This document shows, in pieces, positions 22,610-33,126 of a stretch of 64,000 nucleotides of DNA. Every line of letters starts with the position of its first letter. The first letter of the stretch is position 1. The notes under the pieces are model-generated. The model was given only the letters and a program-made list of their open reading frames with translations. It searched no databases and was not told the DNA's origin. The translations under genes were made by a program, and so were the position numbers. Source of the DNA: Pomphorhynchus laevis (Eukaryota; Acanthocephala; Palaeacanthocephala; Echinorhynchida; Pomphorhynchidae); the NCBI GenBank assembly GCA_012934845.2, contig WNNJ02002105.1:124001-188000 (forward strand). The letters run 5' to 3'.

Positions 22610-23189
22610 AGATAATCAGGGATAAGATATATTCATGTCATCTATTTGTTCCAGGAACATCCGCAATCGTTTCTTGAATACAGTCAGCGTTTCAGAAGCA
22701 ACAATATTCTCAGGAAAGCTATTCCACAAGTTAACCACACGCCTTGACAATCGTGTGATCGGCGGTAGTTTCTCTGTATGCCTCTTGAAAATAGTCATCG
22801 AATGATGTCTGTTTGATCGATCAATGCGACATGTAACAACACTTGAAGGGTAGCCATAACATTTGTGAAGTAATTTCTACGTTGCAGCCAAGTCGAGAAA
22901 CAGTAGACTTACCCTCATATTGAGCATTCCGATCACTTTGAGTCTACAAGGATAAGATAATTTTTTACAGTCTGGACATAGACGCGTGATACGACGAAAA
23001 ACCACATTGACGGCATTCAATTCAGTTCAGGTACATGGAAAACGTGATGGAGAGCAGTACTCAAGTATAATTCGCACTAACGAATTAAACAACACCCTGT
23101 GCGCTGCGATTTTAAGCGATTGCATTCATTACGAATCCGTTTGTATTCACTATTTAAATCGACACTCTTTTTACTACGACTCCACGCTT
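22610..23189 (-). pseudogene. CR1-like LINE 3' fragment (end of RT)
   Basis: On the - strand the final part of ORF2 is readable: RRITRLCPDCKKLSYPCRL, then LLFLDLAAT, then TRLSRRVVNLWNSFPENIV at 22640-22760. The order matches copy B (ERLEFLKIPSLG, LYYLDLVALW, LSHRALNAWNTLPGEI). It abuts the 3' end of copy B. Several stops and frame changes. Confidence 0.65.
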
Positions 23190-23366
23190 TATTTATTATT
23201 ATTAGTATTACAAGTTATAGCCAAATGGCTGTTTCAACTGATCACATAGGAAATAAAAAAGAAAAGAAAAGAAGAAAAAAAAAGTTAATAGCGGTTACAT
23301 AATATTGTATACATTCGGAATGCCATGATCGTTAATCCACTGACGAAGTTGAACTTTAAATTGAGA

Positions 23367-26333
23367 TCAGTCCTTGGTACATGCTATTTCTCCTGGCAAC
23401 GTGTTCCAGGCGTTTAATGCTCGATGTGAGAGCCTAGCCAAACTCACTACTTTACCATGGGGAAACTTAAATAGTTTCAACGGGTGGCCACGATGCGTCT
23501 GAGAACAAACTTTAACATAGCACGAGGGAAAACCATCTATCCCATTTACCATTCGCCATAATGCAACAAGGTCTAGGTAATATAGCCTCTGACCCAAAGA
23601 TGGTATCTTTAGAAATTCAAGCCGTTCACGATATGAATATGATCCATCCATACACATTCGAGAACCTCTACGAAGGATTGACTCTAGTCTATTGAACTCT
23701 TTCTTAGTGTATGGAAAAACTGCTTGCACGCAGTACTCTATATGCGGGCGAACAAGAGCGCAGTAAAGCCGTTTGAAGACGTATGGATTAATACGATTAA
23801 ATGCATTTTTGACGCAGTACATAGCTCGCAAAGCCTTGCTATGGGCAAACTCTGTATTTGATCGGGATTTCAATGTCCTATGCATAATGACACCCAGATC
23901 CCTATACTCCATGACGACATTAAGAATTGAAGTTCCGAGGCGAAAACGACGGTCATCGCAACGCCTTCCTAATTTCATGTGGCCGCATTTGTCAACATTG
24001 ATCTTCATACCAGTAGCCTCACTCCATTGATATATTTCATTAAGGTCTTCCTGCAGGGAAATGCCAAGCGGATCAATATCATCTACAGACCATATTTTGA
24101 GGTCGTCAGCAAAAGCAAGACAGGGACTCTGAATCCGCAGCAACAAATCGTTAAGGAACACAATAAACAGCAGAGGTCCTAGTACGGTACCTTGCGGAAC
24201 ACCACAGTAAACGCGTCTGGAAGTGGAAAGATGGGTGCCAACTCTCACCCTAAAGAAACGATGACGTAGGAAATCTTGAATCCAATTACACAACATTACA
24301 GGAATGCCGTAGTTAAATAGTAATGCTACCAAGCTCTCATGCGGCACCCGATCGAATGCTCTTGAAAAGTCAATGAATACCACATTAATTGATTGGCCGC
24401 GACTGACCGCCTCAACCCACATTTCGCGTGAAGTCAATAAGTTTGTTAAGCAGGAACGACCAGGGAGGAAACCGTGCTGAGAAGACGACATTATTCCGAG
24501 TTCCCTCAAGTGATGTCTGATCCGGGTGGCGATCAACTTTTCAAGCACTTTGCATAGAGAACTAGTCAGGCTGATTGGTCTATAGTCAGTACAAGCCGTT
24601 GCAATGGTTTTCTTTGGGATCGGAACTACGATGGCAGTTTTCCAGACTTCAGGAACACATCCACTGGTCAAACTGTTCTCAAAAATAGCAAGAAGGGAAG
24701 GAGCCAAATATCTAGATAAATTCTTCAAGAGAAACGGAGAAATGTCATCAGGGCCAGTAGAGCTAAATGGGTCAAGCTGATCAAGCTGACTTACAATCTC
24801 ACTAATCGTTACTGGAAGAAAACGCGAAGATTGCTTTAATGCTACACCATGCGAAGTGATAGAAGCTCTTTGTGAATTATTTGTCGGTATCGAAAAAGAC
24901 GTAGCAAGGCATTCCACAATACCACTCTGAGAAGTTATCATACATCCCTCCGCATTAAGGACATACTTGATTTCTGTATTAAGGGTTCTGTTGCGACGAA
25001 CATAGGCCCAGAATAGTTTTGGATTCCGTGTTACATTATTAGCGATATACGATTCGAATGCACATCGTTTTGTTGCTTTCACTCTAGTACAAAGATTTCG
25101 AACATATTTATATCTGGCAGAGAAACTAGAATCAGAACGCTGAAGCTTCCATAAACAATTTCTTGAACTTATTAGTTGTCTGACGTTGGAATCTATCCAT
25201 GCAGGTGACTTAGCAGCATAAGAGGATTCGCGCATAGGGGCAAGAATATCAGATAATTTATGTAGGTAATCAGTGATCATATTCAATGATAGCTTGTCCG
25301 TGTTCATAAAAGTACACGGGAATTGGTTGTAAACTCTCAAAACATCTTCTCTTCTCACTTTCGACCAATGACGTTTGTAAGTTTTTGAACAAGGTGGACA
25401 GAATCTGGAATAAGGGACAGCCGTCAAGGAGAGCAAGCAGTGGTCACTACTTCCTAAAGGAGGGAGATGATCAACTTTGATTATGTCTCCTACATATCTG
25501 GAAAACACCAGATCAAGTACCGAATCCGATCTTGAAGTTAAGCAAGTTGGTTCTTGTACATGCTGAATCAGCATGAGTTCCTCAGCAAGGAAGTCAGATA
25601 TTTCCCTTTCCGTGGAACTACCATCAGAAAAGACATAGTCTGACCATCTAGATCGTGGAAGATTAAAATCGCCCAAAAGAATAAAGTGAGGGGAGGAACA
25701 TACCGATTGTAAAATAAGTTTTAGTTGATCAGTGTCTGCAATTACTGACGGAGATCGATACACGACGCAAAAGTTCATACTGGTCGCTGAGTGATCAATA
25801 CGGAAGCATAGAGTCTCAAAAGACCCACAAGGGTCACAAATATTCAACACCTCAGATATGAGGAAATTTTCTCTGACATACGCGGCGACACCGCCACCTC
25901 GCCTACCTGATATCCTGTCGCTTCGTATAAGGCGAAAACCAGGAATGTTCACAGTGGTATCGACAATATATTGATGCAACCAGGACTCAGCAACGCAGAA
26001 AATGTCATACGAATGAGAAAGCATGTGATACTTCAACTCCACTATTTGAGCAGGCAAACTACGAAGATTAGAATACCCAATCGATAAATAGCGTGTGGGT
26101 TGTGGTAAGGGATTACTAGGAACGGTGAATAATTTGCTGAATGAAACTAAGTGTCCCAGATCAGAATTGAAACTAACACTATTGAAGAGTTGCGATGAAT
26201 GACTGTTGAAACTACCTTTTCCAGACGAACTAGCAAAATTCAAACTGGATACTGCTAAGTGACGCTGTTGATCGTTATGGGATTCCAACGAACTACTGGG
26301 TGCCACCTGACAACCTGAAAATTTCGTATGCAT
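23367..26333 (-). CDS. ORF2 protein of CR1-like LINE copy B (endonuclease plus reverse transcriptase)
   Basis: 988 residues, uninterrupted. AP endonuclease (about 85-320): YSNLRSLPAQIVELK, VAESWLH, SDRISGRRGGGVAAYV, VVYRSPS, LLGDFNLPRSRW and LGSSDHCLL. RT (about 560-800): CTDYRPISLTSSLCKVLEKL, QHGFLPGRSCLTNLL, VVFIDFSRAFDRVPHESL, GVPQGTVLGPLLF and the catalytic FADD near residue 740. The C-terminal domain ends in LSHRALNAWNTLPGEI. No RNase H domain. It nicks DNA and reverse-transcribes the LINE RNA at the nick. Confidence 0.88.
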   Translation of the reverse strand: MHTKFSGCQVAPSSSLESHNDQQRHLAVSSLNFASSSGKGSFNSHSSQLFNSVSFNSDLGHLVSFSKLFTVPSNPLPQPTRYLSIGYSNLRSLPAQIVELKYHMLSHSYDIFCVAESWLHQYIVDTTVNIPGFRLIRSDRISGRRGGGVAAYVRENFLISEVLNICDPCGSFETLCFRIDHSATSMNFCVVYRSPSVIADTDQLKLILQSVCSSPHFILLGDFNLPRSRWSDYVFSDGSSTEREISDFLAEELMLIQHVQEPTCLTSRSDSVLDLVFSRYVGDIIKVDHLPPLGSSDHCLLSLTAVPYSRFCPPCSKTYKRHWSKVRREDVLRVYNQFPCTFMNTDKLSLNMITDYLHKLSDILAPMRESSYAAKSPAWIDSNVRQLISSRNCLWKLQRSDSSFSARYKYVRNLCTRVKATKRCAFESYIANNVTRNPKLFWAYVRRNRTLNTEIKYVLNAEGCMITSQSGIVECLATSFSIPTNNSQRASITSHGVALKQSSRFLPVTISEIVSQLDQLDPFSSTGPDDISPFLLKNLSRYLAPSLLAIFENSLTSGCVPEVWKTAIVVPIPKKTIATACTDYRPISLTSSLCKVLEKLIATRIRHHLRELGIMSSSQHGFLPGRSCLTNLLTSREMWVEAVSRGQSINVVFIDFSRAFDRVPHESLVALLFNYGIPVMLCNWIQDFLRHRFFRVRVGTHLSTSRRVYCGVPQGTVLGPLLFIVFLNDLLLRIQSPCLAFADDLKIWSVDDIDPLGISLQEDLNEIYQWSEATGMKINVDKCGHMKLGRRCDDRRFRLGTSILNVVMEYRDLGVIMHRTLKSRSNTEFAHSKALRAMYCVKNAFNRINPYVFKRLYCALVRPHIEYCVQAVFPYTKKEFNRLESILRRGSRMCMDGSYSYRERLEFLKIPSLGQRLYYLDLVALWRMVNGIDGFPSCYVKVCSQTHRGHPLKLFKFPHGKVVSLARLSHRALNAWNTLPGEIACTKD

Positions 26334-27451
26334 AAGTTCGTTTCACCTTCAGATAGCCGGTTTCGTAATACTGTTTTTGCTTCTTTCAACTTTAAACGAT
26401 CTTCGAGACTCAGATCCTTAAGAATACGATGTGGATAATCTTTAAGTCGAAAACCACGTTTGAGCAAAAGGTCTGCATGTTTTGCGGAAGATAATACAAC
26501 TTTCAACAATCTTGGTTTCTCTACCACCTTTTTTCCAAGTCGAAACAACTTTGTAACCTTCAGAGTAGAAGCTAGCTTCTCATCACCTTCTAAGAGTAAC
26601 TGACAGAACACAGTACGGAGGCTGGACACATCATCATTCATACGTGTTTGTGAGTTACTGGCCTTTGATTCAGCGATACCACTAAATATGATATTGCAAG
26701 ACCTATCTGGATGCGAACGGTAGTTTGTAGAAGGAGCGTTGTCCAAAGAAATGCTCTGACCATTTGAAGGTAAATAATTTCCTGATTTATTCTTATTTTT
26801 GGCCTTCTGTTTTCTATCGATGGCCCCACTCGAATCGCTACCTCTGATTTCACCCAATTGATGGTATGTCGATCCAGCGTTTCGTGTAGGTTGCAATAGA
26901 GTGTTGCGCCATACCCTTCCTTTGTTTACAGCTGGTGTAGTTTGTTCAACATGAATGACCGATTTTTCTTTGTCCTGAAAGGATGACAGCATTTGAAGTT
27001 CGACATTTGAAGTATTATCGTGCTGATGCGTAGATGACAGTGAAGGTAATTCAATCCTCGGTTCACATAGGTCAGGAGTTGAACTGTCATCTAATGGCAG
27101 CTTAACGACAGGATTAACGGTACAAGTGTTTATCGAAGTTTGATGGTCCGTGCTGTCTTGAGAGACACGAACGTCATTTAAGTTGATAGATAACGATATA
27201 TCACAACAATTCACATCACAAACCATATTTTGCACTAGTTTCATTTGGAGGGCCGAAATCATTGTAGCAGAACAAAAGCCGCAATAAAAGTCCTTGCTCT
27301 TGAGTGACGACTCGGTATTTAAAGGAATGTCGACAATAGACCACACTTCACAGCCTTTATTGCAGCATTCGACCTCTAGCCGCTTATACGCATTACGATG
27401 TTGCGTGATATGTATAGTGTTTGACGCTCTCTTCGAATTTGCTTTCTTCAT
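26255..27451 (-). CDS. ORF1 protein of CR1-like LINE copy B
   Basis: 398 residues. An N-terminal zinc-binding region (VECCNKGCEVWS, then FYCGFCSATM; roughly residues 27-70) looks PHD-like. A low-complexity middle follows. The C-terminal RRM-like part (about 255-385) has CNIIFSGIAES, MNDDVSSLRTVF, TKLFRLGKK and KPRLLKVVLSSAK. It should coat the LINE RNA and assist target-primed reverse transcription. The 3' end of the frame overlaps the ORF2 start by 79 nt, which suggests translational coupling. The start is the first ATG of the frame. Confidence 0.8.
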   Translation of the reverse strand: MKKANSKRASNTIHITQHRNAYKRLEVECCNKGCEVWSIVDIPLNTESSLKSKDFYCGFCSATMISALQMKLVQNMVCDVNCCDISLSINLNDVRVSQDSTDHQTSINTCTVNPVVKLPLDDSSTPDLCEPRIELPSLSSTHQHDNTSNVELQMLSSFQDKEKSVIHVEQTTPAVNKGRVWRNTLLQPTRNAGSTYHQLGEIRGSDSSGAIDRKQKAKNKNKSGNYLPSNGQSISLDNAPSTNYRSHPDRSCNIIFSGIAESKASNSQTRMNDDVSSLRTVFCQLLLEGDEKLASTLKVTKLFRLGKKVVEKPRLLKVVLSSAKHADLLLKRGFRLKDYPHRILKDLSLEDRLKLKEAKTVLRNRLSEGETNLCIRNFQVVRWHPVVRWNPITINSVT

Positions 27452-27501
27452 TGTGAAATTTGTATGTGTAAATAGTTATTTGTTAGCAGCTTAGAATTTG
27501 A

Positions 27502-27600
27502 AACTTGTATGTTTTTGAACATACAAGTTATTTCTTAATCGAATAAGAAATCATACAAGTTATTTCTTAATTCGATTATTTCTTAATCGAATAAGACGCT
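27502..27600. repeat. Fold-back hairpins at the 5' edge of LINE copy B
   Basis: aacttgtatgtt (27502-27513), 4-nt loop, aacatacaagtt (27518-27529). Then the words atttcttaatcgaataagaa and catacaagttatttcttaat repeat in both orientations to about 27595. Confidence 0.85.
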
Positions 27601-29710
27601 TTAGTTCACTATCGAACCACGACAATTCATTAGACATTTTGCGCGTAGTAAATATACGTATGGGAACAAATTCATTGAGAACTCGAAATATCCCCATTTT
27701 GATAAACTGCCAAATGCTCTCAACATTATGATAATTAACAAAAAAATGAATATTTCTAGCATATTAAATTATCACATTTTCTAGAATCGCTTTCCAAACA
27801 CGCTTCACAACTATCTATACATAGTGTGATCCGCTCGACATATGAGGAATCAGAAACTTGACTATCACATGATCGCTTGAACTAATCGGAGGATCTTTGT
27901 CCAGTGAGAAAATATCGGAGCAAGTTTAGAAAACAGCAGATCAATCATCGATGACGATCCTGCAGAAAAATGAGTATCAACATTGACATGTAGAATAAGC
28001 AACATATCGTCATACAACAAATTTGACAATGACGCCGTAAATTTGTCAGCTGTGGCACAGTCGGCACATCAGAATTGTACGCATGCATGTTGAAATCTCC
28101 AAAGATACTTCATTTATGAGACTTCGATAAGTTTTTGAGGAAATCAAGAAGGGCGAACGATACTGCGTACGGAGCACGATATACTATGCATAAAGTTATT
28201 AGTGCACTACCATAATAAATAATGCTCAATTATAATACCTCAGCGGAGCATGAATCATCAACGAATTTTACCGTCGAACTAATAGTCAGACTCACATGCA
28301 CATAGAAGGCCACTCCACCACCGCGTCCACGTGCACGATCAGATCTATAGAGAACGAATTCAGGGATATGACCACATCATCAGATATGTCAGAGTGAAAC
28401 CAACTTTTGCAAATTCCAAAGACTTTGACGTCATGACAACGTATCCAATACCTAATATCATCTAACTTATTAATCGCGCTATGTATATTTATAAATGCAA
28501 TTTTATGAAAGATGACGCTTCTCGACGTTGACTGTCTGTTTCATGTACTGTAATCAAATACCCACACGAGTTCGAGGATACCGACGTATCTACAGTTCCA
28601 ATAGCTTCCAAAGAACAAATGGCTTTCGACGGAGAACTCAAACATTTCTAATGCATAGATCCTTCTCGCCAGATAACAGACGCTTGTGCAGCTCTTTCTT
28701 CGCATTTTTGAGTTTAACACGATCATCAAAAGACATATATCGCATAATACGTACCGAGTTCCTTTCTAGACGATGATCCCGACTAAATATATGGTTAGCT
28801 TGAGTAGACGTATCAACCACAACCTTTAACAACCGCGGTATGTTCGAACTGTCAGCTTTCCTGCCTAGTCGGAATAAATTTTTAACCACAATCTATTTCG
28901 CTATTTCTTTATAACTGGCATGGAATATTTTATTCATAACTGCCCTTGCCACACTAATATCATCGTTAACCCGTTCCAGCGCAACAGATGAATTAGACTC
29001 AGATAGATTTGCAAAAAGAATGCGCCTGTCTCTTGAAACACTACGATTTCGAACTTAGATGACACAGCACTAAGCAACTTACCGGTTGAAAAATTGTCAG
29101 GAGTTTCGTTGGATTCACGTGAACTTTCATGTACCCGTACTGAACTTGCCGTGGCGATGTTCTGTATTAACCTCTCTTCAAATGCCGAATCGGTATGTCG
29201 CAATATAGTGACGTTGTTCCTTAAACAAGTAGAGGTGTTCTGTGACGATAAATAAGTCATCGGTAAATTACCAGGCACTATGCGACACCCTTCATCAGCA
29301 TCATCGGTAGTGAGCGCATCCAATTCACGACCAATCACCGCTCCTGAACTTCCAGAGGTCATTGCGGTATTTGTGTCATTGTTTGTTGATGTGAGTTTCG
29401 ACGACGAAGAACACTTACTCAACATCTCAGCACAACGGAAAACGCAGAAGAATTTTTTAAACAGTGAATATATCTTTTTTTACTAGATTGTAGTCCATAC
29501 ATCACAATATTCGTTAACGCACTCTATCTGGAGACTTAAATGCCCTGATTTCTTTGTTGATTTTTTGCCATTTCCTCGTTGATTGTTCAATATTGTTATT
29601 ATTGTATGACCTCTATTTGCTTTCTCTTTGTAAGTATTTAGTAATCCAATGTAGTTAGTTAATCCATTTTAGTTAGTCTGGACTTGTCTGAGCTTGTAAA
29701 GCTGGACGAT
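27600..29710 (-). mobile_element. CR1-like LINE relic, 5' half (copy I)
   Basis: Endonuclease traces at 27600-28530 (SDRARGRGGGVAFYV near 28300-28355), then ORF1, then a 5' UTR that matches copy C (50.66-50.92 kb): aatccaatgtagttagttaa and gagcttgtaaagctggacga. The match stops at 29710, which marks the family's 5' terminus (reads ATCGTCCAGC on the - strand). The RT half is absent. Confidence 0.7.
28638..29425 (-). pseudogene. ORF1 relic of CR1-like copy I
   Basis: Starts MLSKCSSSSKLTSTN. The C-terminal RRM-like part reads VKNLFRLGRKADSSNIPRLL, STQANHIFSRDHRLERN, YMSFDDRVKLKNAKKEL and KDLCIRNV, parallel to copy B's ORF1. The frame changes near 28900-29050. The zinc-finger part is lost or displaced. 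Confidence 0.6.
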
Positions 29711-30188
29711 CTGAAAGTGTAATAATTTATAATAACCAAGACAATTTTAACGTGATACATCAATTTTAATGTAATTTAAACTTTGTTAGTTCTACTCATC
29801 TCGATTCTGAAGGTTTGCATCCTAGTTCAATTAAATTAATGGATTATGTTGCAGTGCGTTAAGGACTGATACCGGAAAATTTTACACAACAAATTTATCA
29901 GTTTTCCACTACGGTTCCCTCTAAAACATGCTCTCAAACGAGAGCATGTTTGTCATTCCCTCTCAAACGAGAGGGAATTGCTCGATAGGGAATTATTTTG
30001 CCCTAACGTTCATTGGCATTATAGTATTTAATATTGTATCATAGTATTCAATTATAGTATTCACACTAAGTCAAATCGGCTTTCACATATCACGAATAAC
30101 GGACTTTTATTTATACCTTGCCCAGTTTGACCTATGTATATTTTAATCCAGTCTTTACAAAGAATTTTATAAAGAACGGATGGATTTA
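29711..30188. other. AT-rich stretch with two matched hairpins
   Basis: Two adjacent perfect hairpins share the loop AAAC: aacatgctctc/gagagcatgtt (29925-29950) and attccctctc/gagagggaat (29955-29978). A third half-site (ttccctctaaaac) precedes them. Otherwise nothing is recognised. Confidence 0.7.
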
Positions 30189-30454
30189 CAGAGTATTTCA
30201 TTATTATAGACTCCTTTTTGCATTATTATAGACCCCTATTTGCATTATTATAGACCCCTATTTGCATTATTATAGACCCCTATTTGCATTATTATAGACC
30301 CCTATTTGCATTATTATAGAACCCTTTTTGCATTATTATGGACCCCTATTTGCATTATTATAGACCCCTTTTTGCATTATTATAGACCCCTATTTGCATT
30401 ATTATAGACCCCTATTTGCATTATTATAGACCCCTCCTTCAGGTTGCTTTGGTT
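30189..30454 (+). repeat. Left TIR: 11 copies of a 22-bp unit (cattattatagacccctatttg)
   Basis: Variant units occur in a fixed order: a unit with gaaccctttttg is followed by one with tggacccctatttg. The same pair occurs in the right array in inverted order. The units are probably transposase-binding iterons. Confidence 0.9.
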
Positions 30455-30482
30455 TATATTTAAATAAAAATTTTACCCAAGA

Positions 30483-31497
30483 ATGAATACTCAAAATTCA
30501 GAAACCAGCAGAGAACATGAAGAAGAAACACGTAAAAAGAGACAAGTGATTACCAGAAACATTATAGAATGTTTTCTCAATCAGCAGGGAAAGGTCTTAA
30601 CCTTTAAGGACATGTCTTCTATTAAACCTATCAAAAAGTACAGTAAAAAGGTTATATAAGAAATATCTCAATGGGGATTTTGTTGATTTAACAAATTTTA
30701 AAACTGCTGGAGAAAAAAAAAACAGTGAACTTGAAAAATTTGTCGTTTGAGAAAAGCATTTTATCTACAGAGATAGCTTCTAACCCATGCGCAAGTTTAA
30801 AAACACTGGCATCTACTCTTTCTTCATACAATGCTTTAGGTTCCTATTCCATTTCAACCGTCTCAAGAATCATAAAGAAAATGAATTACACAAGGAAGAC
30901 ACTGACCTTGGTTCCGATAAATAGAAACAGTAACATCAACAAAACAACAAGGGCCCAATATGGAACAACTATCAATACAATTGCCGATGACAGATTTATT
31001 TTTCTTGACGAATCTGAGTTTAATCTACATTTGCATCAGAAATGGGGTATTCGCCAAAAAATACGAAGTGTTTTATTAATGTCCCAAATTCGAAAGGTGT
31101 AAATGTTTCACTGCTGTGTGCTATAACAACTTCTGATGTTTTCGCACATAAAACCAAAATCGGAAGTTTTAAATCCATTGATATTATAGAATTCATTTCT
31201 TCAAAGTTTCCACCGTTAGAAAGCAACAACAGGAAATATGTAATAATGGACAACGCATCCATACACAAGACAGCCGAGGTTCGCGAAGCGTTTAACAGGA
31301 AAAACCACATACTTATGTTCTTACCTCCGTATCTCCTCAGATCAATCCTATTGAGGAATTCTTTGCATGTCTAAAAGCAAGAGTCAAACAACGACCCGCA
31401 TCTACTAATCCTCAAATGCTTATTGGTGTAATTAATGACATAGTTACAAATGATAACTTCATAATAGCAAGGGACCGCTTCATTATGAAGTTGTCAT
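30483..31497 (+). pseudogene. Tc1-like (DD34E) transposase, broken
   Basis: ATG at 30483 gives a lysine-rich N-terminal DNA-binding part (MNTQNSETSREHEEE, KDMSSIKPIKKYSKK) with a stop at about 30657. Then the HTH region SISTVSRIIKKMNYTRKT and the DDE core: FIFLDESEFNLHL (first Asp), YVIMDNASIHKT (second Asp) and PPYxSPQINPIEEFF (Glu). Once a 1-nt deletion near 31330 is allowed for, 34 residues separate the second Asp and the Glu. A further frame change lies near 31060. The enzyme would excise and insert the element at TA. Confidence 0.8.
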
Positions 31498-31553
31498 AAT
31501 GACAACTTCATAAAAAGCAAGGGACCGCTTCATAAAGCGGTCCCTTGCTTTTT
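31483..31553. repeat. Two perfect fold-back hairpins at the transposase/LINE junction
   Basis: Hairpin 1: ttatgaagttgtcat, 1-nt loop, atgacaacttcataa (31483-31513). Hairpin 2: 19-bp arms aaaaagcaagggaccgctt (31512-31530) and its inverse (31535-31553), 4-nt loop. Both are built from the transposase 3' coding sequence, which also contains agcaagggaccgcttcat at 31466. Confidence 0.9.
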
Positions 31554-32515
31554 ATTATATTTCTCAATGATCTTCTGTTACGCATAAACAGTCCCTGCCT
31601 GGCATTCGCAGACGATGTGAAAGTGTGGTGCGATAGCATCTCAGATCCTGATGGCCGGCATCTACAACATGATCTCCAGACAATCTACGACTGGAGCAGT
31701 GCTACCGGTATGACCATAAATGTAGATAAGTGCGTTCATATGAAACTCGGCAAATGTAAATCTGATCATGAATTCTATTTAGGATGTTATAAGCTTCACA
31801 ACATTTCTGTTCATAGAGACCTAGGGATTATTTTGAATAACGACCTTAAAACACGACCGAATACCGATTATATCTACGGTATAGCCATGAAGGCCTTGTA
31901 TTGTATTAAGAACACATTTAGTAAGCTGCATCCAAAATTATTTAAGCATCTCTACTGTGCGTTAGTCCGTCCGCATGTGGAATACTGCATCGCATCAACT
32001 TTTCCATCCACCAAGGCTGAGATGAAAAAGACCGAGTCGATTCTAAGTAGAGGAACCAAACTTTGCATTACATCTCTTTATTCTTACAATGAGCGCCTAG
32101 CTTGCTTAAAAATGCCTTCAACGGCCCAGAGGCTACTATATTTAGATCTTGTAGCGATGTGGCATTTGGTTCGTGGAAAAGAGGGGTTCCCATCCAATTC
32201 GATAAAATTGAGAAATTCGCGTCGCAGAGGTCACTCCCTTACGTTATTTAAATTCCCCCATGGCAAAATAAGGAGTGTGAGTAGGCTTTCCCACCGCGCA
32301 TTGAATATTTGGAATTCGCTGCCTGAAGACGTCGTCAATGCTACTAGCAATAGACACTTCAAGAAGATGCTGCTGAAGTGGATTGTGAACTCTAATTTGG
32401 ATTCGTGGATGTATTTTAATTGATATTTTAAAATGTAATTTGTGAACAGTTGAAACAGCCATTTGCGGCTAGTAACTTGTACACTATAATAATAATGACT
32501 AGATACTTTGAACAT
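31546..32515 (+). pseudogene. CR1-like LINE 3' fragment carried inside the transposon
   Basis: Open for 292 residues from the region just before the catalytic box: LNDLLLRINSPCLAFADDVK, MTINVDKCVHMKLGK, LVRPHVEYC, LYLDLVAMWHLV and LSHRALNIWNSLPEDVV. It follows copy B's ORF2 C-terminus closely and ends in the same 3' UTR stem (cagttgaaacagccatttgc) and taacttgtacac with a TAA-rich tail. Endonuclease and most RT blocks are absent, so it cannot move by itself. Confidence 0.85.
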
Positions 32516-32627
32516 ATGAGAAGATGGGTTTTACAAGCAATTGTACATGCTGATTTTATTTAAATTAAATACCCTTTTATATTTTTAGTTTTAAAATTAT
32601 ATTATGGTTATTCGTAAAAAATAACAT

Positions 32628-32872
32628 GAACCAAAGCAACCTGAAGGAGGAGTCTATAATAATGCAAATAGGGGTCTATAATAATGCAAATAGGGGTCTA
32701 TAATAATGCAAAAAGGGGTCTATAATAATGCAAATAGGGGTCCATAATAATGCAAAAAGGGTTCTATAATAATGCAAAAAGGGGTCTATAATAATGCAAA
32801 CAGGGGTCTATAATAATGCAAAAAGGGGTCTATAATAATGCAAAAAGGGGTCTATAATAATGAAATACTCTG
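32628..32872 (-). repeat. Right TIR: 10 copies of the 22-bp unit, inverted
   Basis: ggggtctataataatgcaaa units ending in gaaatactctg at 32872. It shares the variant pair of the left array, so the arms have been homogenised or copied recently. Confidence 0.9.
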
Positions 32873-33126
32873 TAATTGAAATTTGGTTTTCATTAACGTA
32901 TTTATTAAAAAGATTATTTGAAATTGGGTTTTCATTAACTTACTTTTTGCAATCTATGGTTTAAAATGTTTTGGTTTCCTCTATTTTGTTATTTTATTTC
33001 TTAAGATAAGATAAGGAATTTCTTAAATAACTAACAACCACTAAAAAATAACGAAAAGAGACATTAGAAAAAAAAATGCAGTTCAAATAAGACAATTCAT
33101 AATAGCATTTAGTCTTCATAATGATG

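Larger units (their letters stand above)
23190..27495 (-). mobile_element. CR1-like LINE, apparently full length (copy B)
   Basis: Both ORFs are open with no visible break, so this copy may still be able to move. 3' end: cagttgaaacagccatttgg, then taacttgtaatac and a (TAA)n-like tail near 23190-23210. The same 3' stem is seen in the LINE piece at 32450. The 5' end lies within about 45 bp upstream of the ORF1 ATG, where a fold-back hairpin begins. It sits antisense in the POLK intron. Confidence 0.85.
30189..32872 (+). mobile_element. Tc1-like DNA transposon with iteron-array TIRs and LINE cargo
   Basis: Ends cagagtatttcattattata at 30189 and its inverse at 32872, flanked on both sides by TA (30187-30188 and 32873-32874), the Tc1/mariner target duplication. 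Each TIR is about 245-265 bp and consists mainly of 22-bp repeats (11 left, 10 right) plus a unique inner part (ccttcaggttgctttggtt and its inverse at 32629-32648). Inside are a damaged DD34E transposase and, downstream, a LINE fragment on the same strand. Total 2684 bp. Ends this regular suggest movement with the cargo aboard or very recent damage. Confidence 0.85.

Noticed and set aside
30199-30440. Regular 22-bp repeats that could suggest a CRISPR array or a satellite
   Set aside because: The units are directly adjacent with no spacers, and an inverted array lies at the other end of a transposon. They are TIR iterons.
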